A DNA stretch of 64,000 nucleotides from [Clostridium] innocuum (GCA_012317185.1 CP048838.1:3534001-3598000), one strand, 5' to 3'. Shown: positions 8,719-18,066, counted from the first letter of the stretch. Notes: a model not told the origin generated them from the letters alone. A program made the numbers and translations.

Positions 8719-10824
8719 CTACCATGCAACCGCTGTATCCATATACTCCATGATCAGCTGACTCAGTGCCTCTTCTATTCGTTCAATATCCTGTGTACAG
8801 ACGGCTTCCAGCAGCGTTTCAGATTCCACAAGACCTCTGGAGAACAGGGACAACAGCTCCTTCCGAACCCTGCCGGCCTGTGTATTCACAAGCATAACTA
8901 CGGCAAATTTCAGATTCTTCGCCTCTGCGCTCCATGCATGCCTGGGATATTGAAGAAGAATTTCCATCGTATCCACTGCACTGGTTGCGGTATGCAGCAG
9001 GGCAAATTGCAAATCCTGCATAATCACCGGCCCCATGCTCTCACGCTTTTGTAGATCGGCACGTATCTGCTCAACTGCGGCTGCATCCTTTCCGATATAT
9101 TCTGCACTTTCAATCAGGAGCTGGGACAGTGTGTCACTGTCGCTAATATGCAGCCGGATGTGGTCCAACAGTAGCAGACTTTCCTCACTGATGGTATGCA
9201 GCAGGCGCAGCTGTTCGCGAAATTCACTGACAGGCTGCACTGCTTTTTGAATCGGCTCACTCAGCTCCTGACGGCAGGTAAGTGCCGTTCGTATATTGTG
9301 AATATCCTGCTGATTCAGCAGCGGTGTTACGACAATCACTTCCCGGTCCGCAACATCCAGCGAGAAGGTGGAAACCAGCAGCTCTGCATCGTCATATGCA
9401 TGGCGCTGGACATCCTCCATGGAAAATATCTGCAGCCTTACATCCGGATGAAAGCTTTTCTGAATACGCGCGGACAGCATGGCGCTGACACCGATTCCAC
9501 TCGCACACACAACACCGATGGGAATCACACGGCGATGAATTGCGGTATGCTGCATACGCTCCAGTGATGCCCCGATATGCATGGTGATAAAGCCTGTTTC
9601 ATCCGCACTGATTGACACGCCGCAGTAATTTTCAAGAACACGGCATGCCTGCTTCGTCTGTTCATATAATTCCCGGTATTCCGTTTGTATCTGCGAAAGC
9701 AGTGGATTATAGATGGGCAGATCATGCTGCAGACGGGTGATCGTCGGTGACAGATGTGTCAACAGCCCCTGAAAGAGCTCCTCATCCTCCATAAGAAGAT
9801 AGCGTTTTTCCTCATCATAGGTCTGCAGCATGGCATACAGAACATCGCGGAGCTGCCGCGCCGGTTCATCCTGCAGACTGTCGTATTCGACCCTGCTGAT
9901 TTTAGCTCCCCGGATATGCAGTGCGATAAATGCAATTTCCACATCGGGTATATCAATATCAAATTCCAGCTCCAGAACATGTGCCATCTGCTGTGCCTGC
10001 TGATAGCTGGCATCCTCCTGCACCATGGCTACAACATCACCGCCATCCTTCAGCTCCTCGTTTTTCAGGATGCGTTCGATAGCAATCACCAGATGCATAA
10101 TCAGACCGATATAGGATGCCTGTGCATAGCGGTCCAGATTCAGCTCATGCTGATTTGTTTGAAACACGTCCAGAATCCGCTTCAGAATATCCTGATTCAG
10201 CATATTCAGAATACCTGCGTCCTGATGGAGAAATATCTCGGTAAGCAGTGTCTGGGAATCCAGAAAATTCACACTTTCATAGCTTTCCTTGCTCTGTAAA
10301 TCCTCCTGCAGAAGCTGTGTCATCGCTTTTCGCAGCACAGCCTCCTCCCCCTGAACACCCACACCGACGCCCGGCTTGCGAATCAGAGACAGATCATGCT
10401 GTCGAAACCACGGCTCTATACTGTCCAGATCATTGGATATGGTAGCTTCACTCACCTGAAACAATGCGCCGTAATGCAAAAGCTTTTGAACCTCATCACT
10501 TCGCAGCAGCTCGAATATCAAAAGGTGCTGGCGTTCCTCCTTATTCAGATACTGAATCTGCTCGGTATTCAGCTCCTGACGAAGCGCCTCCTTATCCTCA
10601 TACGAGCCCTCCATATGAATCCCCATACCGGCCTTCGATACCAGACGGACATGATATTCCTTTAATTCATCATCGATATGCCGAAGCTCCCGAAAGATGG
10701 TTCTTGAGCTTGTTTTCAGCCGTTTGGCAAGCTCCTCCACCTTGACATACCCGTCTGTTTCTATGATTATTTGTAATATTTTCTTTAACCGTGACGAATA
10801 GATCATGCCCTTCGGATAGCTCAT
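8719..10824 (-). CDS. mtlR: MtlR/BglG-type PTS-regulated transcriptional activator
   Basis: A protein of 701 residues. The order is: N-terminal HTH (about 1-70), second HTH-like region, two PRD domains (histidines visible in IMHLVIAIER, ALHIRGAKI, LQHDLPIYN and TMHIGASLE), a galactitol-type EIIB-like domain with GVVCASGIGVSA, and a C-terminal EIIA-like domain with FALLHTATSA. This matches MtlR-type activators controlled by phosphorylation from HPr and PTS proteins. The start is the ATG at 10824 with AAGGAA eight bases upstream; a TTG nine bases earlier would abut that site. Lying between the PTS genes, it most likely activates this operon. Confidence 0.85.
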   Translation of the reverse strand: MSYPKGMIYSSRLKKILQIIIETDGYVKVEELAKRLKTSSRTIFRELRHIDDELKEYHVRLVSKAGMGIHMEGSYEDKEALRQELNTEQIQYLNKEERQHLLIFELLRSDEVQKLLHYGALFQVSEATISNDLDSIEPWFRQHDLSLIRKPGVGVGVQGEEAVLRKAMTQLLQEDLQSKESYESVNFLDSQTLLTEIFLHQDAGILNMLNQDILKRILDVFQTNQHELNLDRYAQASYIGLIMHLVIAIERILKNEELKDGGDVVAMVQEDASYQQAQQMAHVLELEFDIDIPDVEIAFIALHIRGAKISRVEYDSLQDEPARQLRDVLYAMLQTYDEEKRYLLMEDEELFQGLLTHLSPTITRLQHDLPIYNPLLSQIQTEYRELYEQTKQACRVLENYCGVSISADETGFITMHIGASLERMQHTAIHRRVIPIGVVCASGIGVSAMLSARIQKSFHPDVRLQIFSMEDVQRHAYDDAELLVSTFSLDVADREVIVVTPLLNQQDIHNIRTALTCRQELSEPIQKAVQPVSEFREQLRLLHTISEESLLLLDHIRLHISDSDTLSQLLIESAEYIGKDAAAVEQIRADLQKRESMGPVIMQDLQFALLHTATSAVDTMEILLQYPRHAWSAEAKNLKFAVVMLVNTQAGRVRKELLSLFSRGLVESETLLEAVCTQDIERIEEALSQLIMEYMDTAVAW

Positions 10825-10881
10825 AGCAATCAATTCCTTTCTTATAACGGATATACTTGTCAGTGATATACCGGTGTTATA

Positions 10882-12246
10882 TTATTTTGTAAGCTGTGCT
10901 ACGATTTCATCATACTCCTTCCCGCCCATGAAATTGGTGATTGGGAAGATCAAAGCGTTGGGACAACGGGTTTCAGCCCGCTCCACCAGGGATTTATGCG
11001 TAACAATAACCTGGGTATCCTTTGGAACATCATCCAGCGCGAAATGCTCAACCGTTACCTTCATTCCCGCCGCATTGAGCTTCTTTGTCAGGGTTGTTGC
11101 CCCCATGGCACTGCTTCCCATTCCGGCATCACATGCAAATACGATTTTGCTTACAGTCCCCGCAGGCTTTGCACCCTTGGCTTCACTTTTCATGGAGCTG
11201 ACGGCGGCACTTGCTTCTTCCAGGGCATTGTCGTCTGTGTTTTTATTGCTGAATTTCAGGATGAAGGCTGCAATTACAAAGGATACGGCAGCTGCAACGA
11301 TTACACTCAGAATCACACCGATATAGCTGTCCTTCGCACACATTCCCAAAATTGCGATGATGCTTCCCGGAGATGCGGCAGATACCAGACCGGAGTTGAA
11401 GATACTGTTGATAAAGACACCGGACATACCGCCTGCCATCACCGCCAGAACAGTCAGCGGATTCATCAGTACATAGGGGAAGTAAATTTCATGTATACCG
11501 CCAAGGAAATGAATGATGACTGCACTTGGCGCACTGCTTCTGGCAGCTCCCTTTCCAAAGAAGCTATAAGCAAGCAGTAGTCCCAAACCAGGACCCGGGT
11601 TAGCTTCAATCAGGAAGAAAATCGATTTTCCTGCTTCCGCAACCTGGTCCATTCCCAGTGGTGTGAAGACACCGTGATTGATCGCATTGTTGAGTAATAA
11701 AATCTTCGCAGGCTCCACAAACAGAGACGTCAGCGGCAGAAGACTGCGTTTCACCAGGAAGTCAACACAGATTACCAGAACATCCTTGATACCGACACAA
11801 AGCGGTTCGATTGCAAGGCATCCGAAGACAGCAAGCAGTGCACCAAGAATTCCTGCCGAGAAGTTATTGACCAGCATTTCAAAGCCTGCCGGTATTTTCC
11901 CCGCGAACAGACCATCCACCTTCTTCATGAGCCAGCCGCCCAATGGACCGGCAATCATGGCACCGATAAACATCGGATCCTCTGTTCCCGCCAGAATACC
12001 GATGGCAGCGGCAGCTCCTACCACACCGCCCCGCACATCATAAACCATTTTACCTCCGGTATAGGCAATCAGTGTCGGCAGCAGGAAGCGCTGCATTGGC
12101 GCAACCATCTGTGCCAGTGTTTCATTCGGCATCCAGCCGGTTGGAATAAACAAAGCAGTGATAAATCCCCAGGCGATGAATACTGCGATGTTCGGCATGA
12201 CCATTCCACTCAGGAAGCGGCCAAACCTCTGTACGTTTTCTTTCAT
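10882..12246 (-). CDS. mtlA: PTS mannitol-family EIICB permease
   Basis: A protein of 454 residues. About 340 N-terminal residues form the membrane EIIC domain, with several hydrophobic segments, the conserved GGIHEIYFPY substrate loop and NPGPGLGLLLAY. A linker rich in alanine and lysine leads to an EIIB domain with CDAGMGSSAMGA, the phosphocysteine site. It imports and phosphorylates a polyol or ketose at the membrane. It is the first gene of the operon. No mannitol-1-phosphate dehydrogenase of the mtlD type is present, so mannitol itself may not be the substrate. Confidence 0.85.
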   Translation of the reverse strand: MKENVQRFGRFLSGMVMPNIAVFIAWGFITALFIPTGWMPNETLAQMVAPMQRFLLPTLIAYTGGKMVYDVRGGVVGAAAAIGILAGTEDPMFIGAMIAGPLGGWLMKKVDGLFAGKIPAGFEMLVNNFSAGILGALLAVFGCLAIEPLCVGIKDVLVICVDFLVKRSLLPLTSLFVEPAKILLLNNAINHGVFTPLGMDQVAEAGKSIFFLIEANPGPGLGLLLAYSFFGKGAARSSAPSAVIIHFLGGIHEIYFPYVLMNPLTVLAVMAGGMSGVFINSIFNSGLVSAASPGSIIAILGMCAKDSYIGVILSVIVAAAVSFVIAAFILKFSNKNTDDNALEEASAAVSSMKSEAKGAKPAGTVSKIVFACDAGMGSSAMGATTLTKKLNAAGMKVTVEHFALDDVPKDTQVIVTHKSLVERAETRCPNALIFPITNFMGGKEYDEIVAQLTK

Positions 12247-12290
12247 AAATAGTTCCCTTCTTTCTGTAAACCTTTCCTCTTTACACTTAC

Positions 12291-12319
12291 AGTATAAAAG
12301 GGGGAGAGGGGAAAAACAA
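12291..12319 (-). promoter_or_regulatory. Predicted sigma-A promoter of the PTS operon
   Basis: On the minus strand TTGTTT and TATACT are separated by 17 bases. The -10 box ends about 45 bases before the EIICB start codon. The spacer is a run of pyrimidines, which may reflect dependence on the activator. Confidence 0.6.
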
Positions 12320-12426
12320 CGAAATGAAATTCATGTTTGGCACACCCTTGTATGACAATTTTTAACATTTTAAAATAAGCCTGTATTTACCGTGTTTTCA
12401 TGAATTTTATTATAGTTATTATACTA

Positions 12427-12440
12427 TGAAAACGCTATCC
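12427..12440. promoter_or_regulatory. Candidate cre site (CcpA operator)
   Basis: TGAAAACGCTATCC matches the catabolite-responsive consensus TGWAANCGNTNWCA at all but the last position. It lies about 110 bases upstream of the predicted -35 box, so any action would be at a distance. Confidence 0.4.
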
Positions 12441-12534
12441 TGAATAGTATTGACAAGATAAACATGTTCCAACTTTATCACTTATTTAGTACTGTCTGCA
12501 GTTCTTATATATACTAAAAAAATGCATTACATGT

Positions 12535-12564
12535 AAAAAAGGAAGTCTCTTCATCGAAACTTCC
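12535..12564 (-). terminator. Intrinsic terminator downstream of the TnpB element
   Basis: GGAAGT / ACTTCC around a 12-base loop, followed on the minus strand by TTTTTT. It lies about 110 bases after the tnpB stop codon and would end any guide-RNA-like transcript read out of the gene. Confidence 0.65.
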
Positions 12565-12632
12565 ATGTAGTATTGAAAAACATTCACTGCACCTTTGTGA
12601 ACTACCGCCAGCTAAAGAGCAAGCGGCTTCTA

Positions 12633-12652
12633 ATGAATGTCTGCGCATTCAT
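12633..12652. repeat. Short palindrome at the 3' end of the TnpB element
   Basis: ATGAATG and CATTCAT are separated by six bases, just beyond the tnpB stop codon. Subterminal hairpins of this kind mark the ends of IS200/IS605-type elements, and the 3' side of tnpB is where the guide RNA lies in this family. Assignment as the right end is inference. Confidence 0.4.
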
Positions 12653-12671
12653 CAAAACTTTTTGTTCGTGT

Positions 12672-14087
12672 TCAGATACACGTAACTGGTACGTTCACGG
12701 TACCTCTACTCCATCGCTCTCGCTCTGGCATACATGGATATACTTTCCGTATGATATTGCTTGCTCCATTGATATTGGCATTCATGAGAATGCCATTTTT
12801 GCTTCTGTACAATCCTCGCTTAATTCTTTTACCTGAGAAAGCGTGTGTTACATCATTTCCATAGACTGGTATTTGATCCTCGTCTATGGAACTAGCCTTC
12901 GATTGTATTGCTTCTTCACAGACCACGACTCTGATTCCTGCCGCTTCTCCTTTGTATTTGATCATTTCGATCAGCGTACGAAACGGTATCTGAACAAATG
13001 TCTGATTGTTCTTCTTCCCCATATGGATACGCTTCTTCCAACCCGCATGATTTCCTACACGATAACTTCGATTCCTTCCTCCACACATAGATCTATTATT
13101 TTTCTTGATGCTTTGTGCAGGATATCCTTTACACGTCGATTACGCTTTTCGCTGATACGTTTCATTCGTTTTGTTTGATGGATGCCTTTGCTATCCTTCT
13201 TTCCAGTTCTTAGCAATGAGCGGTAATGTGCGATCTGTTTGTTATAGTATTGATTGACTGCCTTTATTTCATTTCCTTTTATCAGCACAGGGCGGTGTCC
13301 ACTCGTAAACGCAATCGCTGTCAGATTATCGACACCAATATCAATGCCGGCTACTCTGGTTGCCTCATGGATTGTAATCGTCGGTTCCTTGATTTCTATC
13401 TCGCATACGATTTCAAGCTTGATAGTATCTCCATTGGGAATCAGACGTACTTCCTTCAGTTTCTGTTCATGCAGGTCCATCTTACCTAGATCATATCGAT
13501 CACGTACACACCCTGCCTGCAGCACTGCCTTGGGAAACTTTACATACCAACCATGTTTGTCTTTTCTCAGTTTGCATATCTGATTGGTAAAGATCAAGGG
13601 TTTATAACCGTTTTTATCTGCATATCGAGGGATATAGGGAATTGCTTCATATTTGTCAGGATGTGCTTTGTAATCAGCTAAAGCAGCAAAAAAGCTTTTC
13701 CAGTCACGATACAGCATATGCAAAACATTCTGATTTGCCTGCGCAGGAAGAGCACGGTAATCGATCTAGTCACGCAATTTAAAAAAACCATCCAGATGCT
13801 GCATGGAAACAAGGCGATGTTCATGATCAATGATGTGGAATGGTGTGCTATGATGCTTTTGACGTATGACATTCCATTCATCAACGACACCTTTGAGTTC
13901 TTCCAGGACCTGTATCTCATGTGGAAAGCGATCCTCATTTGATTTGATGGAAGCACTGTACGCATTTCTTATATAGAACGAAGCAATGTTGTACAGATTT
14001 TTAGCACGATGTGTAAGAGCAGAAAAGCCGGGGGTTTTGCGGGTGATTAGCAGATAGGATACTAGAATATGTACGATATGATTTCAT
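12672..14087 (-). pseudogene. tnpB: TnpB (IS200/IS605-type, RuvC-like guided nuclease), decayed
   Basis: The start ATG at 14087 follows AGGAGG and reads MKSYRTYSSILSAN, a typical TnpB beginning. The gene is broken by a frameshift near 14030 (before ALTHRAKNLYNIASFYIRN), an in-frame TAG at 13766-13768, and a second frameshift near 13075. The RuvC-I motif GIDIGVDNLTAI is intact, and the RuvC-II glutamate is probably that in CEEAIQSK. The last RuvC motif reads NANINGASNI, with asparagine where an aspartate is expected. No cysteine zinc ribbon is evident. There is no tnpA transposase beside it. The protein is therefore almost certainly inactive. Confidence 0.85.
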
Positions 14088-14200
14088 GTTGTAAAACCTC
14101 CTTTTGTTGATATCATTATGCCATGAACGCGAGAGAAACTTAAGGAAAGATTCGTGAAAAACAGAAAGAAAACAAGGATGAAAAAAAATGGCTGCATTCA

Positions 14201-14235
14201 TCCCCCACCTGTTCATCGACCACTGAGGTGGGGGA
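14201..14235. repeat. Perfect 10-bp hairpin at the 5' side of the TnpB element
   Basis: TCCCCCACCT and AGGTGGGGGA enclose a 15-base loop, about 115 bases upstream of tnpB. Imperfect hairpins near the left end are bound by TnpA in the IS200/IS605 family. It is the likely left end, but a role as a terminator cannot be excluded. Confidence 0.5.
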
Positions 14236-14285
14236 ATTCTGCCTGCTTTTTAGATAAAAAATAACTAGATTTCTCCTAGATTGTT

Positions 14286-14310
14286 AAAAAAGACGCATTC
14301 CGCGTCTTTT
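14286..14310 (-). terminator. Intrinsic terminator of the MarR-MATE operon
   Basis: GACGC / GCGTC with flanking A and T runs. On the minus strand the hairpin is followed by TTTTTT. It lies about 24 bases after the MATE stop codon. Confidence 0.85.
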
Positions 14311-14333
14311 CCAGATATGTAAGTTATCTTATA

Positions 14334-15761
14334 TCATGCAATCGGTTCACTGTATACCCCAAGCTCTTCTCCGCTCTCCTGTGCTATCTGCACATCCAGC
14401 TTCTTCATTTCATGATGAATAAAGAAGAAAATGATGACAGCACTCGTGATATCCGCAATCGGTCCGGCATACAGGATACCGTCCAGCCCGAAATGCAGCG
14501 GCAGAAGGAGAATCAGCGGTATCAGCAGTACGAGCTGTCGCAGAGAAGACAGTATGCTTGCCTTCATCGGCTGTCCGGTCGCCTGGAAATAGGAGGTGGA
14601 GGTTACCTGAAAGCCTGCGCAGAAAACTCCCAGATCAAAGATACGCATCGCCTTGATTGCGAATTCTGTAAAATTGGCATCTGCACTACCAAACAGCATC
14701 AGAATGATATGCGGAATCAGCATAAACATCGCCCAGCCTACCGTTGTGACAGCTGTTGCGATATTGCTTGCGAGCCGATAGCATCGCTTGATACGCTTCG
14801 GCTGATTCGCTCCTCTGTTAAAGCCCAAAATCGGCTGTGCACCGATACCGATACCGATACAGATGGATACGATGATCATGGATATCTTCATGACGATGCC
14901 CATTGCGGAAAGTGCAACATCCCCAGTGACGCTTGTCTGATTTCCATAATATACCAGCGAATTATTCATGGCAATCTGCAGAATTGTCGAGGACAGCTGT
15001 GTGATACAGCTGGAGATTCCCAGAGAAAACGCCATTTTACAAATGGTCGGGTTCAACCGCGTATGTGTCAGACGCAGGCGCATATTTCCCTTTCGCGTAA
15101 AATAATACAGCAGGATTACCGTTGCGATAATCTGTGAGGTGATGGTCGCAATCGCAGCTCCCTGCACGCCCCAGTGAAATACAAATATATAAATCGGGTC
15201 CAGAACACAGTTTAACAATGCCCCTGCGACCATGCTGTACATGGCAACATTCGGGCTGCCATCACAACGCGCCATATTGCTGAGACCGATACCGAGCAGA
15301 TTAAAAACCGTACCAAGCAGTATGATGCTCGCATAATCCTTCGCATACCCCATATTCTTCGGCGTTGCACCGAAAATTGTCAGAATCGGATCCAGAAAAA
15401 CCAAACCGATCACGGTCAGTACAATCCCGATTCCCACCAGCAGAATAAATACATTTCCCAGTGTATTCTCCGCTTCCTCTTCCTTCTTTTCCCCCAGCTT
15501 GATTGCCGCATAGGCACTTCCGCCTGCACCCAGCATGGTTCCTACCGCCAGTATAATCGTAACAATAGGAAATGCAACCGTTGTAGCCGCATTCCCCAGA
15601 TAGCCTACACCCTGTCCGATGAATATCTGATCCACGATATTATATACTGCATTCACCAGCATGGAAATCACAGACGGGATGGCAAATTTCATCAGCAGTC
15701 TGCCAATCGGCTGATATCCCAGCGGATTCTTTGTTCTTATTTCCTTCATGGTCTGTTCCAT
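14334..15761 (-). CDS. MATE-family multidrug efflux transporter
   Basis: A protein of 475 residues with about twelve hydrophobic segments and an internal two-fold repeat. MATE signatures are visible: PSVISMLVNAVYNIVDQIF near the N-terminus, GAGGSAYAAIKLGE, and in the second half IGIGAQPILGFNRGA. It should export cationic drugs in exchange for sodium ions or protons, and it looks like the MepA branch. The start follows GGGAG. It lies 16 bases after the MarR gene and shares its promoter, so de-repression of that regulator would raise its expression. Substrates are unknown. Confidence 0.9.
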   Translation of the reverse strand: MEQTMKEIRTKNPLGYQPIGRLLMKFAIPSVISMLVNAVYNIVDQIFIGQGVGYLGNAATTVAFPIVTIILAVGTMLGAGGSAYAAIKLGEKKEEEAENTLGNVFILLVGIGIVLTVIGLVFLDPILTIFGATPKNMGYAKDYASIILLGTVFNLLGIGLSNMARCDGSPNVAMYSMVAGALLNCVLDPIYIFVFHWGVQGAAIATITSQIIATVILLYYFTRKGNMRLRLTHTRLNPTICKMAFSLGISSCITQLSSTILQIAMNNSLVYYGNQTSVTGDVALSAMGIVMKISMIIVSICIGIGIGAQPILGFNRGANQPKRIKRCYRLASNIATAVTTVGWAMFMLIPHIILMLFGSADANFTEFAIKAMRIFDLGVFCAGFQVTSTSYFQATGQPMKASILSSLRQLVLLIPLILLLPLHFGLDGILYAGPIADITSAVIIFFFIHHEMKKLDVQIAQESGEELGVYSEPIA

Positions 15762-15777
15762 AATTCTGCACTCCCTT

Positions 15778-16203
15778 TCATCGTTTTATGTACGCTGCTG
15801 CATTTCCTGCAATTTCATCCAGCAGCCTTTCTGCCTGTTCCTTTTCATCCGCCTGCAGGGTACGGCAAAGGATTGCATTCCATTCCAGAAGCATACCCTG
15901 TATCACTGGTACCAGCTGCTCTCCCTGCCCTGTCAGGTACAGCTGCACGCTTCTTCGGTCACTGCTTCTTGTTTCCCGCCGAAGATAGCCGAGCTCCTCC
16001 AGCTTCTTTACGGCTCTGGCACAGGTTCCCTTATCGAAGCTTCCGGTTTCCGCCAGCTCAAACTGACTGATTCCCGGTTGTTCATAAATTCGCATCAGAA
16101 AAAACTGCTGGCCGCAGCCAATGTGATACGGCGCCAGCGTTTCATCGAAAAAGGCCTGTGAGCTGCGATATACGATGGAAGCATTTTTACTGATATGTGC
16201 CAT
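15778..16203 (-). CDS. MarR-family transcriptional repressor
   Basis: A protein of 141 residues with a winged HTH. The recognition region is ISQFELAETGSFDKGTCARAVKKLEELGYL and the wing is RRETRSSDRRSVQLYLT. The start at MAHISKN is chosen because GAGAGGTAGG lies just upstream; an earlier in-frame ATG lacks a site. MarR dimers bind short palindromes and release DNA on ligand binding. It is the first gene of an operon with the MATE pump, and a perfect palindrome overlaps its promoter, so it most likely represses both genes. Confidence 0.9.
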   Translation of the reverse strand: MAHISKNASIVYRSSQAFFDETLAPYHIGCGQQFFLMRIYEQPGISQFELAETGSFDKGTCARAVKKLEELGYLRRETRSSDRRSVQLYLTGQGEQLVPVIQGMLLEWNAILCRTLQADEKEQAERLLDEIAGNAAAYIKR

Positions 16204-16234
16204 TGTCCTACCTCTCATAAAAAACAACTACCTT

Positions 16235-16263
16235 AGTATAGCAGACAATAGTTGCACATGCAA
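16235..16263 (-). promoter_or_regulatory. Sigma-A promoter of the MarR-MATE operon
   Basis: TTGCAT and TATACT on the minus strand, separated by 17 bases and about 32 bases before the MarR start codon. Confidence 0.75.
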
Positions 16264-16268
16264 CTATT
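16247..16268. promoter_or_regulatory. Palindromic MarR operator candidate
   Basis: AATAGTTGCA and TGCAACTATT form a perfect 10-bp inverted repeat with a 2-base centre. It covers the whole -35 box and part of the spacer, the usual place for repression by a MarR dimer. Confidence 0.75.
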
Positions 16269-16331
16269 TATATAAAATATTACCAATCCGATAAGCAGGG
16301 CTTTTCCACAAGCTGACACATGCCGAAAAAG

Positions 16332-16355
16332 AAAAAACCGCATGGCTTCATGCGG
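16332..16355 (-). terminator. Intrinsic terminator overlapping the stop codon
   Basis: CCGCATG / CATGCGG followed on the minus strand by TTTTTT. The stop codon of the upstream gene lies inside the first arm of the stem. Confidence 0.85.
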
Positions 16356-16746
16356 CTGATGCTGTCTGCTGTTCTCTTGCGATGACCTTGCGAATAAGCT
16401 TCAGAATATATCGCCCAGTCGCTACATCCTCATGGTATGGTGTAAGATTGGGACGTATGATGTCCCTGGAAACATACCCGTATACCCTGGTATCATCCTT
16501 CAGCTTCACTTCAATGCAAACCCGAAGCTCCTGATTTTCACTTGCCAGGATTCCATTGATTGTAAACAGATTGGCAAGCTGAGATACCGAGCTTTTCTTG
16601 TAATACTGATTTTTCAATGAACAGCTGCTGATTTCGCGGTAGGGTATGATCTTCTCCTCATCCATCAGAAAACGTAACTGCTTATGCTCCTTATCAAATT
16701 GAATAACATCGCGAACAGTTTTACTGGGAGTAAATTTCGGATTCAT
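16348..16746 (-). CDS. Conserved protein of unknown function, paralogue A
   Basis: A protein of 132 residues, not recognised. It begins SKTVRDVIQFDKEHKQLRFL, which closely matches the protein encoded at 18067-18438. Both read as a short beta-rich module around FDK..K.LRFL.DE, then a basic helix, then a second beta stretch (VCIEVKLKDDTRVYGYVS), and end with a helix. No signal peptide or membrane segment is seen. A pleckstrin-homology-like fold is a guess. The strong ribosome binding site and the terminator overlapping its stop codon support a real, separately transcribed gene. Confidence 0.7.
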   Translation of the reverse strand: MNPKFTPSKTVRDVIQFDKEHKQLRFLMDEEKIIPYREISSCSLKNQYYKKSSVSQLANLFTINGILASENQELRVCIEVKLKDDTRVYGYVSRDIIRPNLTPYHEDVATGRYILKLIRKVIAREQQTASAA

Positions 16747-16925
16747 CGCCTTCTCCTTTCCGGGTTTCCCCTTCCTACACCCTCATTATATTACTATTCT
16801 TATTTTTCTTCAATATCTTATTCAATGTTTTGAAATTCTATTCAGCGCTTAGGTATCGCCTTAACCTGTTCATGTATAAGCAAAAAAAGAACAGACAAGC
16901 GCATAGACACTGAAGCACGATAAAA

Positions 16926-16957
16926 TCACAGCCTGCCGGGTATGTCCGTGGCTGTGA
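16926..16957 (-). terminator. Probable terminator downstream of the cysteine-containing unknown gene
   Basis: TCACAGCC / GGCTGTGA with a 16-base loop, followed on the minus strand by TTTTA. It lies about 75 bases after the stop codon of the gene at 17034. Confidence 0.5.
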
Positions 16958-17033
16958 CTTCTTATCATAGATACTGTTTCATCCTCCCCTGCCGATCATT
17001 CACCGACAAACGGTAAAGGTCATTCTCCTATCC

Positions 17034-17516
17034 TCAGCTTTCGCTGTCCACACGGTCGAGTTCCTTATGTAAAAGCTGCAAAATATACGGATGACTTTCC
17101 TCATTTAAGGTAAGAAGGAACGCCATGTAGCGGCATTTCTGATACTGCTCACCCTCCATTACAAAGGTGTAGCCCATCCTGCACCTTGGATTGCAGTCAT
17201 TTGGATCCAGCAGCCGTTTACATACTGAGGCCTTACGGATTTCCGTTTTCATTCTTCTTGGAAATGCATTTAAAAGCTCCTGAAACTCAGCGATATGATC
17301 TGCGAAAACTCGAAGCTTTATACCTGATTTACGTTGAACAAAGGTAGCCAGTGTTCTTTTCGTATCCTTACGTATATAGGAAACAACAAAACCGCTTTTG
17401 GCTGTCTTCATCTCAAGCCTGCATCCCCGCTTCATCAATTCTGAATGAATTTCCGAAACATGGCTCTGATAGCGGGGATCCACACGATCCACAAATAGAT
17501 CAAATTCTCCACACAT
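17034..17516 (-). CDS. Protein of unknown function with conserved cysteines
   Basis: A protein of 160 residues, not recognised. It is soluble with no signal peptide. A C-terminal stretch contains CNPRCRMGYTFV and EQYQKCRYMAF, so three cysteines and several aromatic residues lie close together; metal binding or ligand sensing is possible but not shown. The start at MCGEFDLF is used because GGAGG lies eight bases upstream. It sits between the two paralogous unknown genes at 16348 and 18067, with its own probable terminator. Confidence 0.65.
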   Translation of the reverse strand: MCGEFDLFVDRVDPRYQSHVSEIHSELMKRGCRLEMKTAKSGFVVSYIRKDTKRTLATFVQRKSGIKLRVFADHIAEFQELLNAFPRRMKTEIRKASVCKRLLDPNDCNPRCRMGYTFVMEGEQYQKCRYMAFLLTLNEESHPYILQLLHKELDRVDSES

Positions 17517-18066
17517 ATATAGTTCCTCCATTCGCCGCGTGCGGGCATGTTATCATGGATGCTATTTTAAATCGTCTTACCAATTTTGAAATACGCACCT
17601 CTGTTTCTCCATCCCACACAGCTTCATGCCTGCATACATCGTATCAGAAGCATGCTTTTCTGTCCTCTCTTTCTACGTTCATGAACTGCGAGCTGCTGAT
17701 AACCATACCGATATCCGGATGCTGCCGATAGGGCAAAGTATCACCATAAGCAAAACATCAGGGAAGGAGAAAGCGATAGGAAACCGTTCTCCCTTTGCAG
17801 GTAACTGCACCGACAGCACACTGTATATTATGAAGTACTCTCTGCACGCTCCAAGGCAGAATGAATCATCCGTTTTCGCAATATTCCAAAAGCTGAAAGG
17901 CAACGTGCACGATCCGGATTCTTTCTTACGTTAGCGGGTTTACGAAAAGGAGAATTCAATTCCGATTGATACATACAATCGTATGGAATCCTCCATGTTT
18001 TGAATATACCCGCATTTGAGCAAGAATCACTGCCTTTCGGTTACCGGCCTGTTTATGCTTTCTATG
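17517..18066. other. Intergenic region of 550 bases, no gene recognised
   Basis: Holds upstream sequence of the unknown gene at 17034 and downstream sequence of the paralogue at 18067. Open frames up to about 100 codons occur on the plus strand, but they have no ribosome binding site and an implausible composition. No repeat or RNA gene was recognised. Confidence 0.4.

Noticed and set aside
17626..17934. A 102-codon plus-strand frame in a gap
   Set aside because: No ribosome binding site and a random-looking composition; all neighbours are on the minus strand.
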